Below are positions 27,501-34,199 of a stretch of 64,000 nt of DNA, in pieces (the stretch's first letter is position 1; each line of letters opens with the position of its first letter). The notes beneath the pieces are model-generated. The model was given only the letters and a program-made list of their open reading frames with translations. It was not told the DNA's origin and searched no databases. The translations under genes and the position numbers were made by a program. The stretch comes from Mytilisepta virgata. Lineage: Eukaryota > Mollusca > Bivalvia > Mytilida > Mytilidae. The DNA is taken from positions 124,001 through 188,000 of the forward strand of contig JAPWFG010000023.1 in NCBI GenBank assembly GCA_028015205.1, read 5' to 3'.

Positions 27501-29494
27501 ATATTTTTTATCACCCAAGCCAATTAAATACATGTATAACAAGGTTAAAGAAAATTAAAATTCTGAAATGGATTTCCCCTAAATGTCTGACTGAAACTTG
27601 AAAAAGATTTAGAAATATATTTTAAGTGTTTAATTCAGTCTGAAGTAAATTTGCTGCATCCAGAATAAAAAATACATGTACAGGACGCGTCAAGATGCAA
27701 TTAACATTCCTGCCAAGTTTGGTTCAAATTGGACTGGTGGTTTCAGAGAGGAAGATGAAATTGTGAAATGTGGAAGGAGAACAGATGTAAAATGGCAAAA
27801 GCTCACATGGTCTGTTAGGCCAGGTGAGCTAAAATACAATAAATTGCCAAATGAGTTCATCAACACATGATACACAGAATTAAAGATACTGGGTCCAATA
27901 AACTATAATTATTTATTTGGACATTACCTGCCATGTGACTTTTTGACTTCTTGATGACTTTGCAGGTGCTGGTACCCATGGTCCTGTTTGTGGACTCTTG
28001 ACTCTGGCTTTAGCACTGGATGGTCTTTTAGTCCTGCCAGACCTTGCTAGGTTTGTGCTCAAGCCCTTAAGATAGAACAAAACAAATGAAAACATCAAAT
28101 TATGTGTGCAAATTTTAAGTCACCTCAGTGACAATAAATTTACAGTTGTATTTGGCATGAAGTTGTGATAACCATTAAAGGCTTGTTGTATGTATAGCAC
28201 TTGCTGTGTACTATCCACGCTTTCCTCAAGATTTGGTTATTCACCTGTGGAATATTTTTCTACCACTAGGCATTGTGTTGTACTGAACTCACAGGGATGA
28301 TTCCACATGTTTTAAAATGGGTCCCGAAACTATGAAATTGGGAAAAATTGTGAACCGACAACAGCAAGATGATAAACAACAATCATAGCACTATTAGATT
28401 TGAATATTTTGAAAAATGTTCCTTTTTTTGTATTCCTGTTAAAATGTATAGTTTTGTCAGCTAACTATAAACATTTTCAAAATATTTAGAATAAAAAATT
28501 CTTTAAACTGCTAAAGGCTGTCATCATTGTGAATGTCAGTGTGCATTAATGCACGATCCATTTAAGCTTCTGCAATACACAGACAAGAAGTATTTACAAG
28601 TAAAATTTTCCTATTGGGATTAAATAAAGTCCTTACCGTTTGTTTACTGTTCAAAATCTGCGTTATTAATTTCAGGAATTGTAGATGGTAGAATCATTGA
28701 AAATATGTAATGACACATGCTATTGCAAACCTTTAATGGTAAATGCTAATCTTGACCAATAAAATTAAACTTATGCATTCAGATTAGCATACATGTGTAT
28801 ATTTCTTTCGTGGTGATACATGGTTCATACAGCTTCTTAAAGTTCAAATTCCATGACCTTTCAATAACATTGCAAAACTTTTTCATTGCTTTTCCATACC
28901 ATGTGCTTCTGATTGAAGATCGTTTTAATGTTTAACAGAGACAGTTTAAAGTACACCAATGACCAATGCACTAAATAACAAACCGAAGAAGTACAGATCC
29001 ATAAGTCTGGAATAACCTAAACAAAATGTCAGCACTATAGATATAAACAGTGAAGAATAATTCACTTTAAAAATAAAACAACAAGCAAATTGAATTTCTA
29101 TGTTCAGACAGACTGGTACATGTAGGAAACAATGAAATTCAAGCACATTTCAATGACAAAGCCTTAAATTCCATAACTTTCAAAGACAAAAATGAAATTT
29201 AAAGACTTTCCATGACCTGTGCAAACCATGTATTATCAAGTGAAAAATTATTTTTGAATTTTTTATGACCATAATATAGGTGGATGGTTGCCTCTTGTCA
29301 AATTCTCAAGATCTGCCAAGCTAAGCATAATTTATACAACGGTTCGAATGCTTAACAATATTCTACAAAACAAACCTTTCCTGGTATCTTTTTTGCTTTT
29401 GCTTTCTGCTTAACATGTACATGTACAGGAATATCATCTTCAACATGTACATGTACTGGTGATGTTGGGCGCAATCCTCTCTCCTTGGACATCG
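3435..29494 (-). CDS. ODF2: ODF2 / cenexin-like coiled-coil protein, 12 exons, 3' part off-window
   Basis: Spliced gene. Exons in order: 29376-29494 (ATG at 29490-29492), 27928-28065, 27019-27177, 24546-24692, 17261-17448, 15147-15276, 13404-13610, 12591-12662, 10290-10406, 9488-9603, 7926-8105, 3435-3570. All junctions are GT/AG and keep one frame, giving 569 codons. Seen: an N-terminal basic, Pro-rich stretch followed by almost continuous coiled coil from about residue 160. The order of segments follows vertebrate ODF2 as I recall it: an HVHV start, a PWVP..KSS block, LEINPP, KKIDSLM, LMKKLIETEMDG, LREQH..RLAEQ, SQL..RYDKVCKEKA and ENERLK. Family knowledge: ODF2 scaffolds mother-centriole appendages and sperm outer dense fibres. 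About a third of the usual coiled-coil protein is missing and should lie left of base 1; no stop codon or further exon was found in 1-3434. Exon 3 is extra relative to vertebrate ODF2. Confidence 0.93.
3741..5118 (+). repeat. Dispersed repeat copy B, interrupted by a pearl-like element
   Basis: 3741-3966 matches the first three quarters of copy A (ATTGACTGTAATTTTT, GTGGTGCACACTAAATAACC, AACAGTTGTTTTGA, GGGATTCCCTT). The last quarter (TTGACCAATCAAATGA, GTTACATCCA) continues only after 5071. The sequence between is the element at 3967-5071. Confidence 0.7.
3967..5071 (+). mobile_element. Pearl-like element with ~177-bp tandem core
   Basis: Left end carries a small hairpin (GTGTCC..GGACAC near 3980). 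The core has about five tandem copies, each with CTACAACTTCACC, spaced about 172-180 bp (near 4105, 4280, 4460, 4636, 4811). A short GACAGAGAGACTGACAGA microsatellite comes next, then an AATGCCCCTCTACTATC right flank. This is the left flank / tandem core / microsatellite / right flank layout described for bivalve pearl elements. Confidence 0.7.
5346..5680 (-). repeat. Dispersed ~335-bp repeat, copy 1
   Basis: Begins with an inverted pair (CCACCCGAGATAGTTAAAT against AATTTAACTATTGAGGGTGG). The rest matches 43288-43660 in opposite orientation, including CACTTCCCGGTGATT read on the minus strand. Confidence 0.7.
5681..7861. other. ODF2 intron, no further feature seen
   Basis: AT-rich sequence without a recognised exon, RNA gene or intact mobile element. 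Confidence 0.5.
7862..7890. repeat. Short hairpin
   Basis: GGGGAGATAAT and ATTATCTCCCT face each other across a 7-base loop, 36 bases past the donor of ODF2 exon 11. The same arms recur at 26801-26868, so this is probably a mini-MITE remnant. Confidence 0.6.
7926..8105 (-). CDS. ODF2: ODF2 exon 11
   Basis: 180 bp, acceptor tgtttag, donor gtaagt. One base completes Arg464; it then encodes residues 465-523 and two bases of Thr524. LEQLNSQLLDKEAHLEEL and PRYDKVCKEKAQI align with the AEQLHVQLADKD and SRYNQVVKEKGDL segments of vertebrate ODF2. Confidence 0.92.
8730..9062. repeat. 33-bp minisatellite, about ten copies
   Basis: Unit contains GACAACAATTATCATGCTCA. Copies are near identical. Copies 4 and 8 share an A variant (ATAATG instead of ATAGTG), suggesting a 132-bp higher-order unit. 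The period is divisible by three and lacks stops in several frames, so long spurious open frames appear on both strands. Lies in the ODF2 intron between exons 10 and 11. Confidence 0.92.
9488..9603 (-). CDS. ODF2: ODF2 exon 10
   Basis: 116 bp, acceptor ttttag, donor gtaaaa. Encodes residues 426-463 and two bases of Arg464. The RDKEALKKATR end matches RDKESLKKAIR of vertebrate ODF2. Confidence 0.9.
10290..10406 (-). CDS. ODF2: ODF2 exon 9
   Basis: 39 codons, phase 0-0, acceptor atccag, donor gtaagt. Encodes residues 387-425; RAHLQKQLRQKEADCNRMA matches RGHLQAQLRSKEAENSRLC of vertebrate ODF2. Confidence 0.92.
11135..11435. mobile_element. MITE with CTGTAAATTCAGA ends
   Basis: CTGTAAATTCAGA at 11135-11147 faces TCTGAATTTACAG at 11423-11435, a perfect 13-bp inverted pair. 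A second MITE sits inside it. Related ends are seen at 59471-59669. Confidence 0.6.
11169..11366. mobile_element. PIF/Harbinger-like MITE, TAA target duplication
   Basis: Inverted GGGCTATTCCA termini (11 bp) flanked on both sides by TAA (11166-11168 and 11367-11369). The 3-bp TWA duplication is the usual mark of PIF/Harbinger transposition. Nested in the MITE at 11135-11435. Confidence 0.65.
12591..12662 (-). CDS. ODF2: ODF2 exon 8
   Basis: 24 codons, phase 0-0, acceptor tttacag, donor gtaagt. A micro-exon encoding residues 363-386; RILIEVDDRDRHIRDL aligns with RLLLLLQDKDKEVEEL of vertebrate ODF2. Confidence 0.88.
12821..13002 (-). pseudogene. BED-type zinc-finger transposase fragment, frameshifted
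   Basis: On the minus strand an ATG at 13000-13002 opens MAASMSKKTDQ and runs to an early stop. In a second frame the sequence continues as LPSLGPLKEG, then FVYCSTCESDFSC, a Cys-x2-Cys start of a BED-type finger as found in hAT-related transposases. The two frames imply a frameshift, and no His pair follows. It lies in the ODF2 intron between exons 7 and 8. Confidence 0.45.
13404..13610 (-). CDS. ODF2: ODF2 exon 7
   Basis: 69 codons, phase 0-0, acceptor cttttcctttcag type (cag at 13611-13613) and an unusual donor gttgaa. Encodes residues 294-362, with KHKDLLLEKMADFEATNKSL, LREQH and RLAEQRDDLLRKLAESE. This aligns along its length to the KELLLQKL..LREQH..RLAEAD region of ODF2. Because exon 8 joins in frame and continues the alignment, the weak donor is preferred over read-through to the stop a few codons downstream. 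Confidence 0.9.
14002..14836 (+). mobile_element. Pearl-like element (GCTCACC family)
   Basis: Starts ACAAGAGGCTCCCAAAAGCC followed by TCGCTCACCTG, and ends with AAAGCTCACATG..GGGTGAGCTAAAA. The same two ends recur at 40370, 47595 and 48620. The interior has GGGCAA.AACTCCTA-type blocks but no clear tandem array. Confidence 0.7.
15147..15276 (-). CDS. ODF2: ODF2 exon 6
   Basis: 130 bp, acceptor ttttag, donor gtaaat. The first base completes the Lys codon from exon 5. Encodes residues 251-293, including ERLMKKLIETEMDG, nearly identical to the LMSKLVEAEMDG block that first identified the gene. Confidence 0.93.
15277..16421. other. ODF2 intron, nothing recognised
   Basis: AT-rich sequence upstream of exon 6. 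No second exon or mobile-element boundary could be defined. Confidence 0.45.
16422..16946. repeat. ~135-bp direct duplication with intervening segment
   Basis: 16422-16557 and 16803-16946 are diverged direct copies (shared CTTCCAAATGTTT, TTTTAATGCTGCTGATGA, GTATACAGCATAGTATAAA). The 245 bp between them include coding-like sequence. Possibly a small terminal-repeat element, but no TG..CA ends or target duplication were seen. Confidence 0.6.
16461..16643 (-). other. Short unrecognised open frame (60 codons)
   Basis: Opens MSDKSDDWVGEYPWGPRIHY and ends in a stop inside the duplicated block. The first ~30 residues have a composition that looks coding (Trp, acidic, balanced), unlike surrounding intron. 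A GTAAAT donor-like site follows LLLEI, but its phase does not fit ODF2 exon 6. No family recognised. Confidence 0.3.
17261..17448 (-). CDS. ODF2: ODF2 exon 5
   Basis: 188 bp, enters in phase 0 and leaves two bases of a Lys codon. Acceptor ttttag, donor gtgagt. Encodes residues 188-249 plus a split codon. Pure heptad-type coiled coil rich in Glu, Leu and Arg, with ENRLLRRSVELLADEKDAA aligning to ENTVLRHNIERMKEEKD of vertebrate ODF2. It follows the largest ODF2 intron seen here (about 7.1 kb). Confidence 0.92.
18283..18579 (-). mobile_element. tRNA-headed SINE (family A), 13-bp target duplication
   Basis: The element is 18296-18566, flanked by GGAAAGAGATTGA on both sides (18283-18295, 18567-18579). 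On the minus strand the head reads TGGCCGAGCGGTCTAGG (A box) and GAGTTCGAATCTC (B box), as in a tRNA-derived pol III promoter. The tail ends in a TTTAGTTGG / ACAAA-rich stretch. Confidence 0.88.
19562..19777 (+). other. Unrecognised open frame inside the hAT-like element
   Basis: 71 codons starting MRKRNFIGRPKGRDLALNKS, rich in Arg, Lys, Asp and Ser, and quite unlike the intron around it. Its end runs into the left arm of the hairpin. It could be a relic of a transposon gene or captured coding sequence. No domain recognised. Confidence 0.3.
19742..19793. repeat. Perfect 24-bp-arm hairpin
   Basis: Arms 19742-19765 and 19770-19793 are exact reverse complements with a 4-base loop TCGC. Weaker pairing continues about 15 bases outward on each side. 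Strong cruciform potential. Confidence 0.95.
20107..20858. mobile_element. pogo/Tigger-like non-autonomous element
   Basis: Left end CAGTTGAATCTTGTTATCTC and right end (minus strand) CAGTTATCTTGAAATCC, each next to TA. Further TTCGA/ACATAAC motifs lie inside. The termini resemble pogo/Tigger ends. No transposase reading frame is left. Confidence 0.5.
20861..22304. other. ODF2 intron, no feature seen
   Basis: AT-rich, with only a short (TA)n at about 21851-21863. No exon recognised on either strand. Confidence 0.5.
22305..22707. mobile_element. MULE-like foldback element, 9-bp target duplication
   Basis: The element is 22314-22698 (385 bp), flanked by TAGTGTTTA on both sides (22305-22313, 22699-22707). 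The inverted arms are about 100 bp each, starting CAATCTAATTAAAAACCGAT, and about 93% alike. Very long arms with a 9-bp duplication fit Mutator-like elements. The short interior codes for nothing. Confidence 0.8.
22708..24545. other. ODF2 intron, little seen
   Basis: A (GACA)n microsatellite at about 23877-23893 is the only clear feature. No exon recognised. Confidence 0.5.
24546..24692 (-). CDS. ODF2: ODF2 exon 4
   Basis: 49 codons, phase 0-0, acceptor tttatag, donor gtatgg. Encodes residues 139-187. It starts EPAHRLEINPP, runs through DLSTDEEE and enters the first coiled coil at YEKKIDSLMTEVGTLKNE. This is one of the strongest matches to vertebrate ODF2 (LEITPP, DLSTED, YDKKIDSLMNAVGCLK). 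Confidence 0.93.
25611..25882 (+). mobile_element. Short pearl-like element (ATACCCC family) with poly-G
   Basis: Begins near TGTGAGCAAAGCTCAC and GATACCCCCGCTTTG, and ends with a GGACAGACGGACAGACAGACGG microsatellite (cut here to its pattern), ATATACCCCGT and a run of 20 G at 25860-25879. The same left end opens the element at 36459. Confidence 0.6.
26801..26868. repeat. Mini-MITE hairpin
   Basis: GGGGAGATAATAAAATTG faces CAATTATAATTATCTCCCT across about 30 bases; same arms as at 7862-7890. Confidence 0.55.
27019..27177 (-). CDS. ODF2: ODF2 exon 3, Cys-rich cassette
   Basis: 53 codons, phase 0 on both sides, with a good acceptor (tatttcag) and a donor gtagat. Encodes residues 86-138. It holds two copies of a CSVC-x4-C-x-V-x-SPT unit (Cys at exon positions 4, 7, 12 and 27, 30, 35), followed by a basic tail. 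Vertebrate ODF2 passes directly from the PW/KSS block to the LEI.PP block, so this exon is an insertion. Because it is phase 0-0 it could be skipped without shifting the frame. A metal-binding role is possible but not shown. Confidence 0.75.
27690..27835 (+). mobile_element. Truncated pearl-like element (right end only)
   Basis: Contains CCAAGTTTGGTTCAAATTGG, GGTTTCAGAGAGGAAGA and the right terminus AAAGCTCACATGG..CCAGGTGAGCTAAAA, as in the copies ending at 42288, 50880 and 51417. The left end is missing. Confidence 0.65.
27928..28065 (-). CDS. ODF2: ODF2 exon 2
   Basis: 46 codons, phase 0 at both ends, acceptor cttaag and donor gtaatg. Encodes residues 40-85, basic and Ser/Pro-rich, ending in a GPWVPAPAKSS segment that matches the PW.PPGKSS block of vertebrate ODF2. 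Confidence 0.9.
28066..29375. other. ODF2 intron 1
   Basis: AT-rich. TTCCATGACCTTTC-like blocks recur around 28850 and 29200 and suggest an old repeat without definable ends. No exon recognised. Confidence 0.4.
29376..29494 (-). CDS. ODF2: ODF2 exon 1 (start codon)
   Basis: The acceptor tttcag lies at 29495 and is followed by CG, then ATG at 29490-29492, so the first 2 bases are untranslated and the rest of the 5' UTR is on an unidentified upstream exon. It encodes residues 1-39, with PVHVHV twice (around residues 12-17 and 22-27) and then a Lys-rich segment. The donor is gtttgt at 29375. The start choice is supported by similarity to the alternative vertebrate ODF2 N-terminus, which also has two HVHV blocks. 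Confidence 0.9.
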
Positions 29495-31575
29495 CTGAAA
29501 ACATTGAAAATAAGCATTTTTAAGTGTATGATTAGAAATCACTACTTTTGTTGTATGTTTCTTTGTCTGTAACAAATTGAGTTTCAAAGAATTAACAAAA
29601 AAAAATCCAACACTACAGATATCACCAAAGTTCATGACCTATATTTAAGCAAGGAGGTTCACCATTCTAAAATTTTCAGTGAATGGTATACATGTGAGAA
29701 ATTTAGAATGGGTATACGTAGGTTAAGAAGGTTGAACTGGAAGGGAGGGAGTGAATTTTTTACACACTAGTTTAAGAGAAGGCCAAAAAAATATATATGT
29801 GTCGTTCCAGTTACATCCTGAAAAAAATATGGTCAGTAAGTAGGCTTTTACTTTTTGAACATTCTTTAGATCAACGTCTGTATCAAATATGTATAAAAAA
29901 TGTCTAATAATGTTTGCATGTGCAAAACGCATATGATTGGGTTTTTTCCCCTCAATGTGCTGGCATTTCTAAAATCTTGTTGCCAGCAAAGTCATGGCTG
30001 TCAGCATGTGCACAGCTATGATTGTTTATTCTAAAACGGATCTGACCCAGTATTGGAAAAAAAAAACAGAATGATTACGCTCGGTCAATAACTTTATAAT
30101 TTTAAATAAGAAAAAAAAGTTTAGGGTTGGTCGAGTATTTTTTTTGGCCTGAACAGTACATACTGGTATCACCCTGTATAGTGCTACTTAATGATGTCAA
30201 AAAGGCATCAAAATTACACTGAAAAAGTATGTGAATAGCACAATACAGTGGAATGCATGATACTGAAGGAACTGGGTATATATAATAGCAACTTCAAGAA
30301 ATGCCAGGCAGAGCTGTTTTTCCAGAAGTTATTTAAAAACTGGGTTAACAAATGATTATCACCAATCTATAGACGATTTAATACCAGGCATAATGTTTAC
30401 AATCTATGTTTCCACCCAGTGGTACTGAAGTTGCCAAATATGAATATAATTAGTATTGTTAGTATGTTACTGATGAACACTTATAATTTTCTCCTCCTCC
30501 TTTTGTGTTATATCTTTATCACATGACAATTATTGTAATCGGTATTATGTTCATGTTTGTACTATTGTTTTTTTGTACGATTTATATCCCCTCGATTGGG
30601 AAATAAACATATCAGTAAATAATCTTGCCTTCTCATCACATTTTTATAAATTTACACTTTAGAAACAGTTTATAAGGACCTTCTATCACAGAATTAAAAA
30701 GTAAAAAAAATAGCACAAAAATAAATTGCACCAACCCCCCCCCCCCCCCCCCCCCCTTTCTTTTCAAACTAGACCTCTGTGTCAACGCTAACCAACAGAA
30801 AGGTGTTGCTTGTTTGTCTATATCCTAATCAGCAAACAGAATTAATGACAGTCATCTTGTCATTTGAAGGAATATAAGACTGAGGACCGAAGCCAAAAAT
30901 TTAGTGTATTGCATTAATTTTGCATGAAAACATCTCAGTCATCTGTCCGAACTTGTTCAATATACGTTGACTGTTGTTATAAAGCTGTAATAGTGAAGTC
31001 TGTCTGAAATTGAAGTAAATTGCAAATATTCTCATATTTCCAGGCATGATTTCTCGACGATCGTGAAGGAATGCATTTGCTGCATTCTAAATAAAATTCG
31101 ATAAAAACCTTAAATTTTGCAGACTTTCATTACCGAGGATTGTTGTTCTTGGAGTCGTCCCTGATTGGTCAAAATTTCATACGTCACAATTTTTTTGTAT
31201 CATTTGTGAAAAGAGCTCATAAAAGGGACGCAACTTTTAATATCTGCTAGCTGTAGGTACAATATGGGATTTTTTTTTTAAATGTTTGCGTATTTTCACT
31301 AAATAAAAACTCGTCTGACGCCTTTCATTTAGCGGTGAATACCGAAGCGACAAAATTGAAATTAATCCAATATTATCCACCATAATCATTGAATTTAACA
31401 GAGATGATTGTGAAAATTATAATAATTCTTTCAAAGTTGTCTAATCCTCATAAAAAGACTGTGAAACAAAATATGAAAAATTGATGTCTGAAAATCTATC
31501 AAACTTGGATAATACATCAAAACTTTTCTTATATATAGCAAATTGAAAAAAAGAAATTAAATTAGAAGATTATTC
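29495..31575. other. Upstream of ODF2 coding region, no exon recognised
   Basis: The 5' untranslated exon and promoter of ODF2 should lie here or further right but cannot be placed. A C22 homopolymer is at 30735-30756. At 30360-30625 a stretch ending CCCCTCGATTGGGAAATAAA resembles a LINE 3' tail, with low confidence. Confidence 0.4.
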
Positions 31576-31930
31576 TCACTTAATTTCGAGTTAGTGATCA
31601 CAATTTAGATGTTGAGCGTGGTCGTTACAAGTATGTTCCTAACACGTTAAACATCTTAGAGTGTGTAAAAATTGTAATATATTAGATGATAAATCTCATT
31701 TTTTTCTTCATTGCTAAAATCAATAAAGACATAAGGGCCTCATTTTTTTTTCAAAATATTGAACAAACTTAACAAGATTTTCAACAGCTCAGTCCAATAG
31801 GTAAACTATGTGTTATTCTAAATCCTAAGAAAGAAATACTGTACAGTGTAGTTGACTTTATAAAGCAGTCCGTTGAATTGCGAAAACGATGTCCACATTG
31901 GCCAGTAATTACTTCTATTTTGTAATGAAC
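31575..31930 (+). pseudogene. LINE ORF2 C-terminal remnant
   Basis: With frameshifts, the plus strand reads SDHNLDVERGRY, then Cys..NC..LDDKSHFFLHC, and after more breaks FIKQSVELRKRCPHWP. This is the C-terminal Cys/His knuckle region (xxIExGR, CxxC, HFLxxC) that follows reverse transcriptase in many invertebrate LINEs. Same type as 63295-63650. Confidence 0.6.
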
Positions 31931-31934
31931 TATG

Positions 31935-32560
31935 TGTAATATATGTTGTTTGTTGCTGCTTCAGTTTGCAAAAATGCTGAAAATTCACCCAAATTTTTTA
32001 TATTTCAAGAAATAAAAAATAAAAATTGTTCGCCCGCTCCTAAAATTTTGTAAAAATTGGGATTTTTTCACATTTTTGCAATATTTTATTTTAAAAATGT
32101 GTGCCGCACGTAAATTGGATCTGCGCCAAAAAAAAAGTCCTTAAGAAAAAATTAATGTGGTGTGGCCTAAGTCACGCCCACACATGGCTGTCGAGGAAAG
32201 ACAAACTTATAGAATGCAACATAACAAACAAATTGAAATACTACAAAATAAATGTTTTGCACCTTAAAGAATTGAAAAATATAACAAACTAAACAGGGTT
32301 AGAAAAAGACAGCACATAATAATCTTTTATAATATCTAGCAAGCGATTTGACAGAAATTAATTTGAGATATGTTCACCATACATTCTTTTTCCCTTTCTT
32401 CCAAGAACCAATCAATGCATGCATACATTCTGTTATTCATTTATGTACCCCTATTTAACTTTTCTTGTTACATCAGTATTTAAAAATGTTTTTTTTATAC
32501 AATCCAGATTTTATTGTAAGAAAATTTACTATTAGGTAACGTATTTTATTTAAATTACAT
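31935..32560. other. No feature seen
   Basis: AT-rich intergenic sequence without recognised coding or repeat structure. Confidence 0.4.
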
Positions 32561-32584
32561 TAGTGGAAATATTGTTTAGAAATA

Positions 32585-33135
32585 TTTAAGATATGCACCC
32601 TTACAGCAAGTAATATGATTGTAGGTCGCTTGAAGAACTGAACTGGGATGTAAAACCTAATCTAAGTCAATGAAGCGCGGTAAGTAGGTCAGAGTGAACT
32701 AAGTTTGGTGGGAGACTGTGTTACTTCCCGAGATACACACTGACACCAAGTCATACGATTGTAGGTCGCTTGGTATCAGAGAACTGAACTCAGACGTAAA
32801 GAAACTTGACCTAAGTAAATGATAAGTAGGTCAGAGTGACCTAATTTGATGGCAGGCTGTGTTACATCTCACACCAAGTAATATGATTGTAGGTCCCTTG
32901 GTATCGTAGATCTGAACTAAGATTTAAAACTTAACCTGAGTCAATAAGTCGCGATAAGAAGGCCAGAGTGACCTAATATTGGTGGGAGGCTGTGTTACTC
33001 CCCGAGATGCAACCTCACCCCAAGTTATAAGACTGTAGGTCCCTTGGTACATGTGTGGTATCGGAGAACTGAACTCGGACTTAAAACTTAACCTCACACC
33101 AAATAATATGATTGTAGGTCACTTAGTATGTTAAA
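32585..33135. repeat. ~130-140-bp degenerate tandem array with AGGTCAnnnTGACCT
   Basis: About four diverged copies containing AATATGATTGTAGGTC, GAACTGAACT, TAAGTAGGTCAGAGTGACCT and GGCTGTGTTAC. The palindrome is exact at 32828-32842, one base off at 32960-32974 and one base off at 32686-32700. Confidence 0.75.
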
Positions 33136-33191
33136 ACCGATTTTTGACATAAAACATAAAAGCCAGTCAACCGTGTAATATGTGTAACGTG

Positions 33192-33572
33192 TCACATGGT
33201 CAGTCTCTTCATCATGCACCTGCACATAAAAATATATGACCCTATGTCAACTAGTAACTGAGAACTGGCTATGGACGCGCACGTGGACGCCGGGGTACTC
33301 CAATAGTCCCCCTCAGCTTCGTTGAGGCGAACTGAAAACGGAGTGACATCAGATGCTCCGAAGGGGTACATACATGTACGTCCTGTCCAGGAAGACTTGA
33401 AATCTAACTGAACATATCGAGCCAGTCTCATTTTCAAGACGACAGTACTCTTTTGGAGTGATGAAAATGGTGAAAAAAATGGAAATATTATGATAGCAAG
33501 TGAACTGGTATCGGAACCGAAATAGAAAGAAATGGGATTCATCATCCAGAACTTTGCTAAATTTGCATACAA
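33192..33572 (-). other. Unrecognised GC-richer segment with 126-codon open frame
   Basis: The segment stands out from its AT-rich surroundings. The minus strand is open for 126 codons, with WTGRTCMYPFGASDVTPFSV near the middle. The plus strand also has a shorter coding-like frame (ENGVTSDAPKGYIHVRPVQE) with a stop either side. Neither is recognised. It could be an old coding fragment, a repeat, or a promoter-proximal segment. Confidence 0.25.
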
Positions 33573-33659
33573 GTTTTCTTGTATCGAGATTGGCTAATAT
33601 TATTAGACCATTGTCAACATTAATGTATAGTCATTTTTCCAAAACGAAAAATCGTCAAA

Positions 33660-34115
33660 TTTGCTGCCGTATGTAAATGCACAATAAGGTTTTAAAATTT
33701 TAATTTTCTAAAATTGGGATCCAAAGGGATCGAATTTTTAAAATTGTCAATTTAATCAATTTGTGCTTTTTATTTCTATACAGTATTGTCATGCGCCATA
33801 TGTATTTTAGAATTTTATTTTTCTTAAAATCGGGCCCATAGGGGTCGAATTGTCAATTTAAGCATTTAAAACATTTTTATACACTATATGTAGATGCACA
33901 ATAAGGTTTTAGAATTTCAAAACTAGGGACCCACAGGGGTTGAATTTTGAAAATGATGAATCATTGTAACTAAAATTGAATCCCCCTTTCATTCTTCAAT
34001 TTCTGCATTCTGTTTCTTAACAGTATTAAGATAATGCAATAAAATTTTTGAATTTTGATTTTCAAAATTGGGGACCCACAGGGGTGAATTGTAAAAGTTT
34101 GTGAATTTAAGCTTG
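33660..34115. repeat. Degenerate ~125-bp tandem repeat
   Basis: About four diverged copies of a unit with TTTTAGAATTTT, AAAATTGGGACCCACAGGGG and TCGAATTTTGAAAATTG-like blocks, near 33700, 33825, 33920 and 34070. Confidence 0.65.
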
Positions 34116-34199
34116 TGACTAGACTTGCTACAAGTCCCTCTCTAATAATAAATTAGTATTTTTATATATCAGTCTATATCATCTGCTGTCTATAATGAT

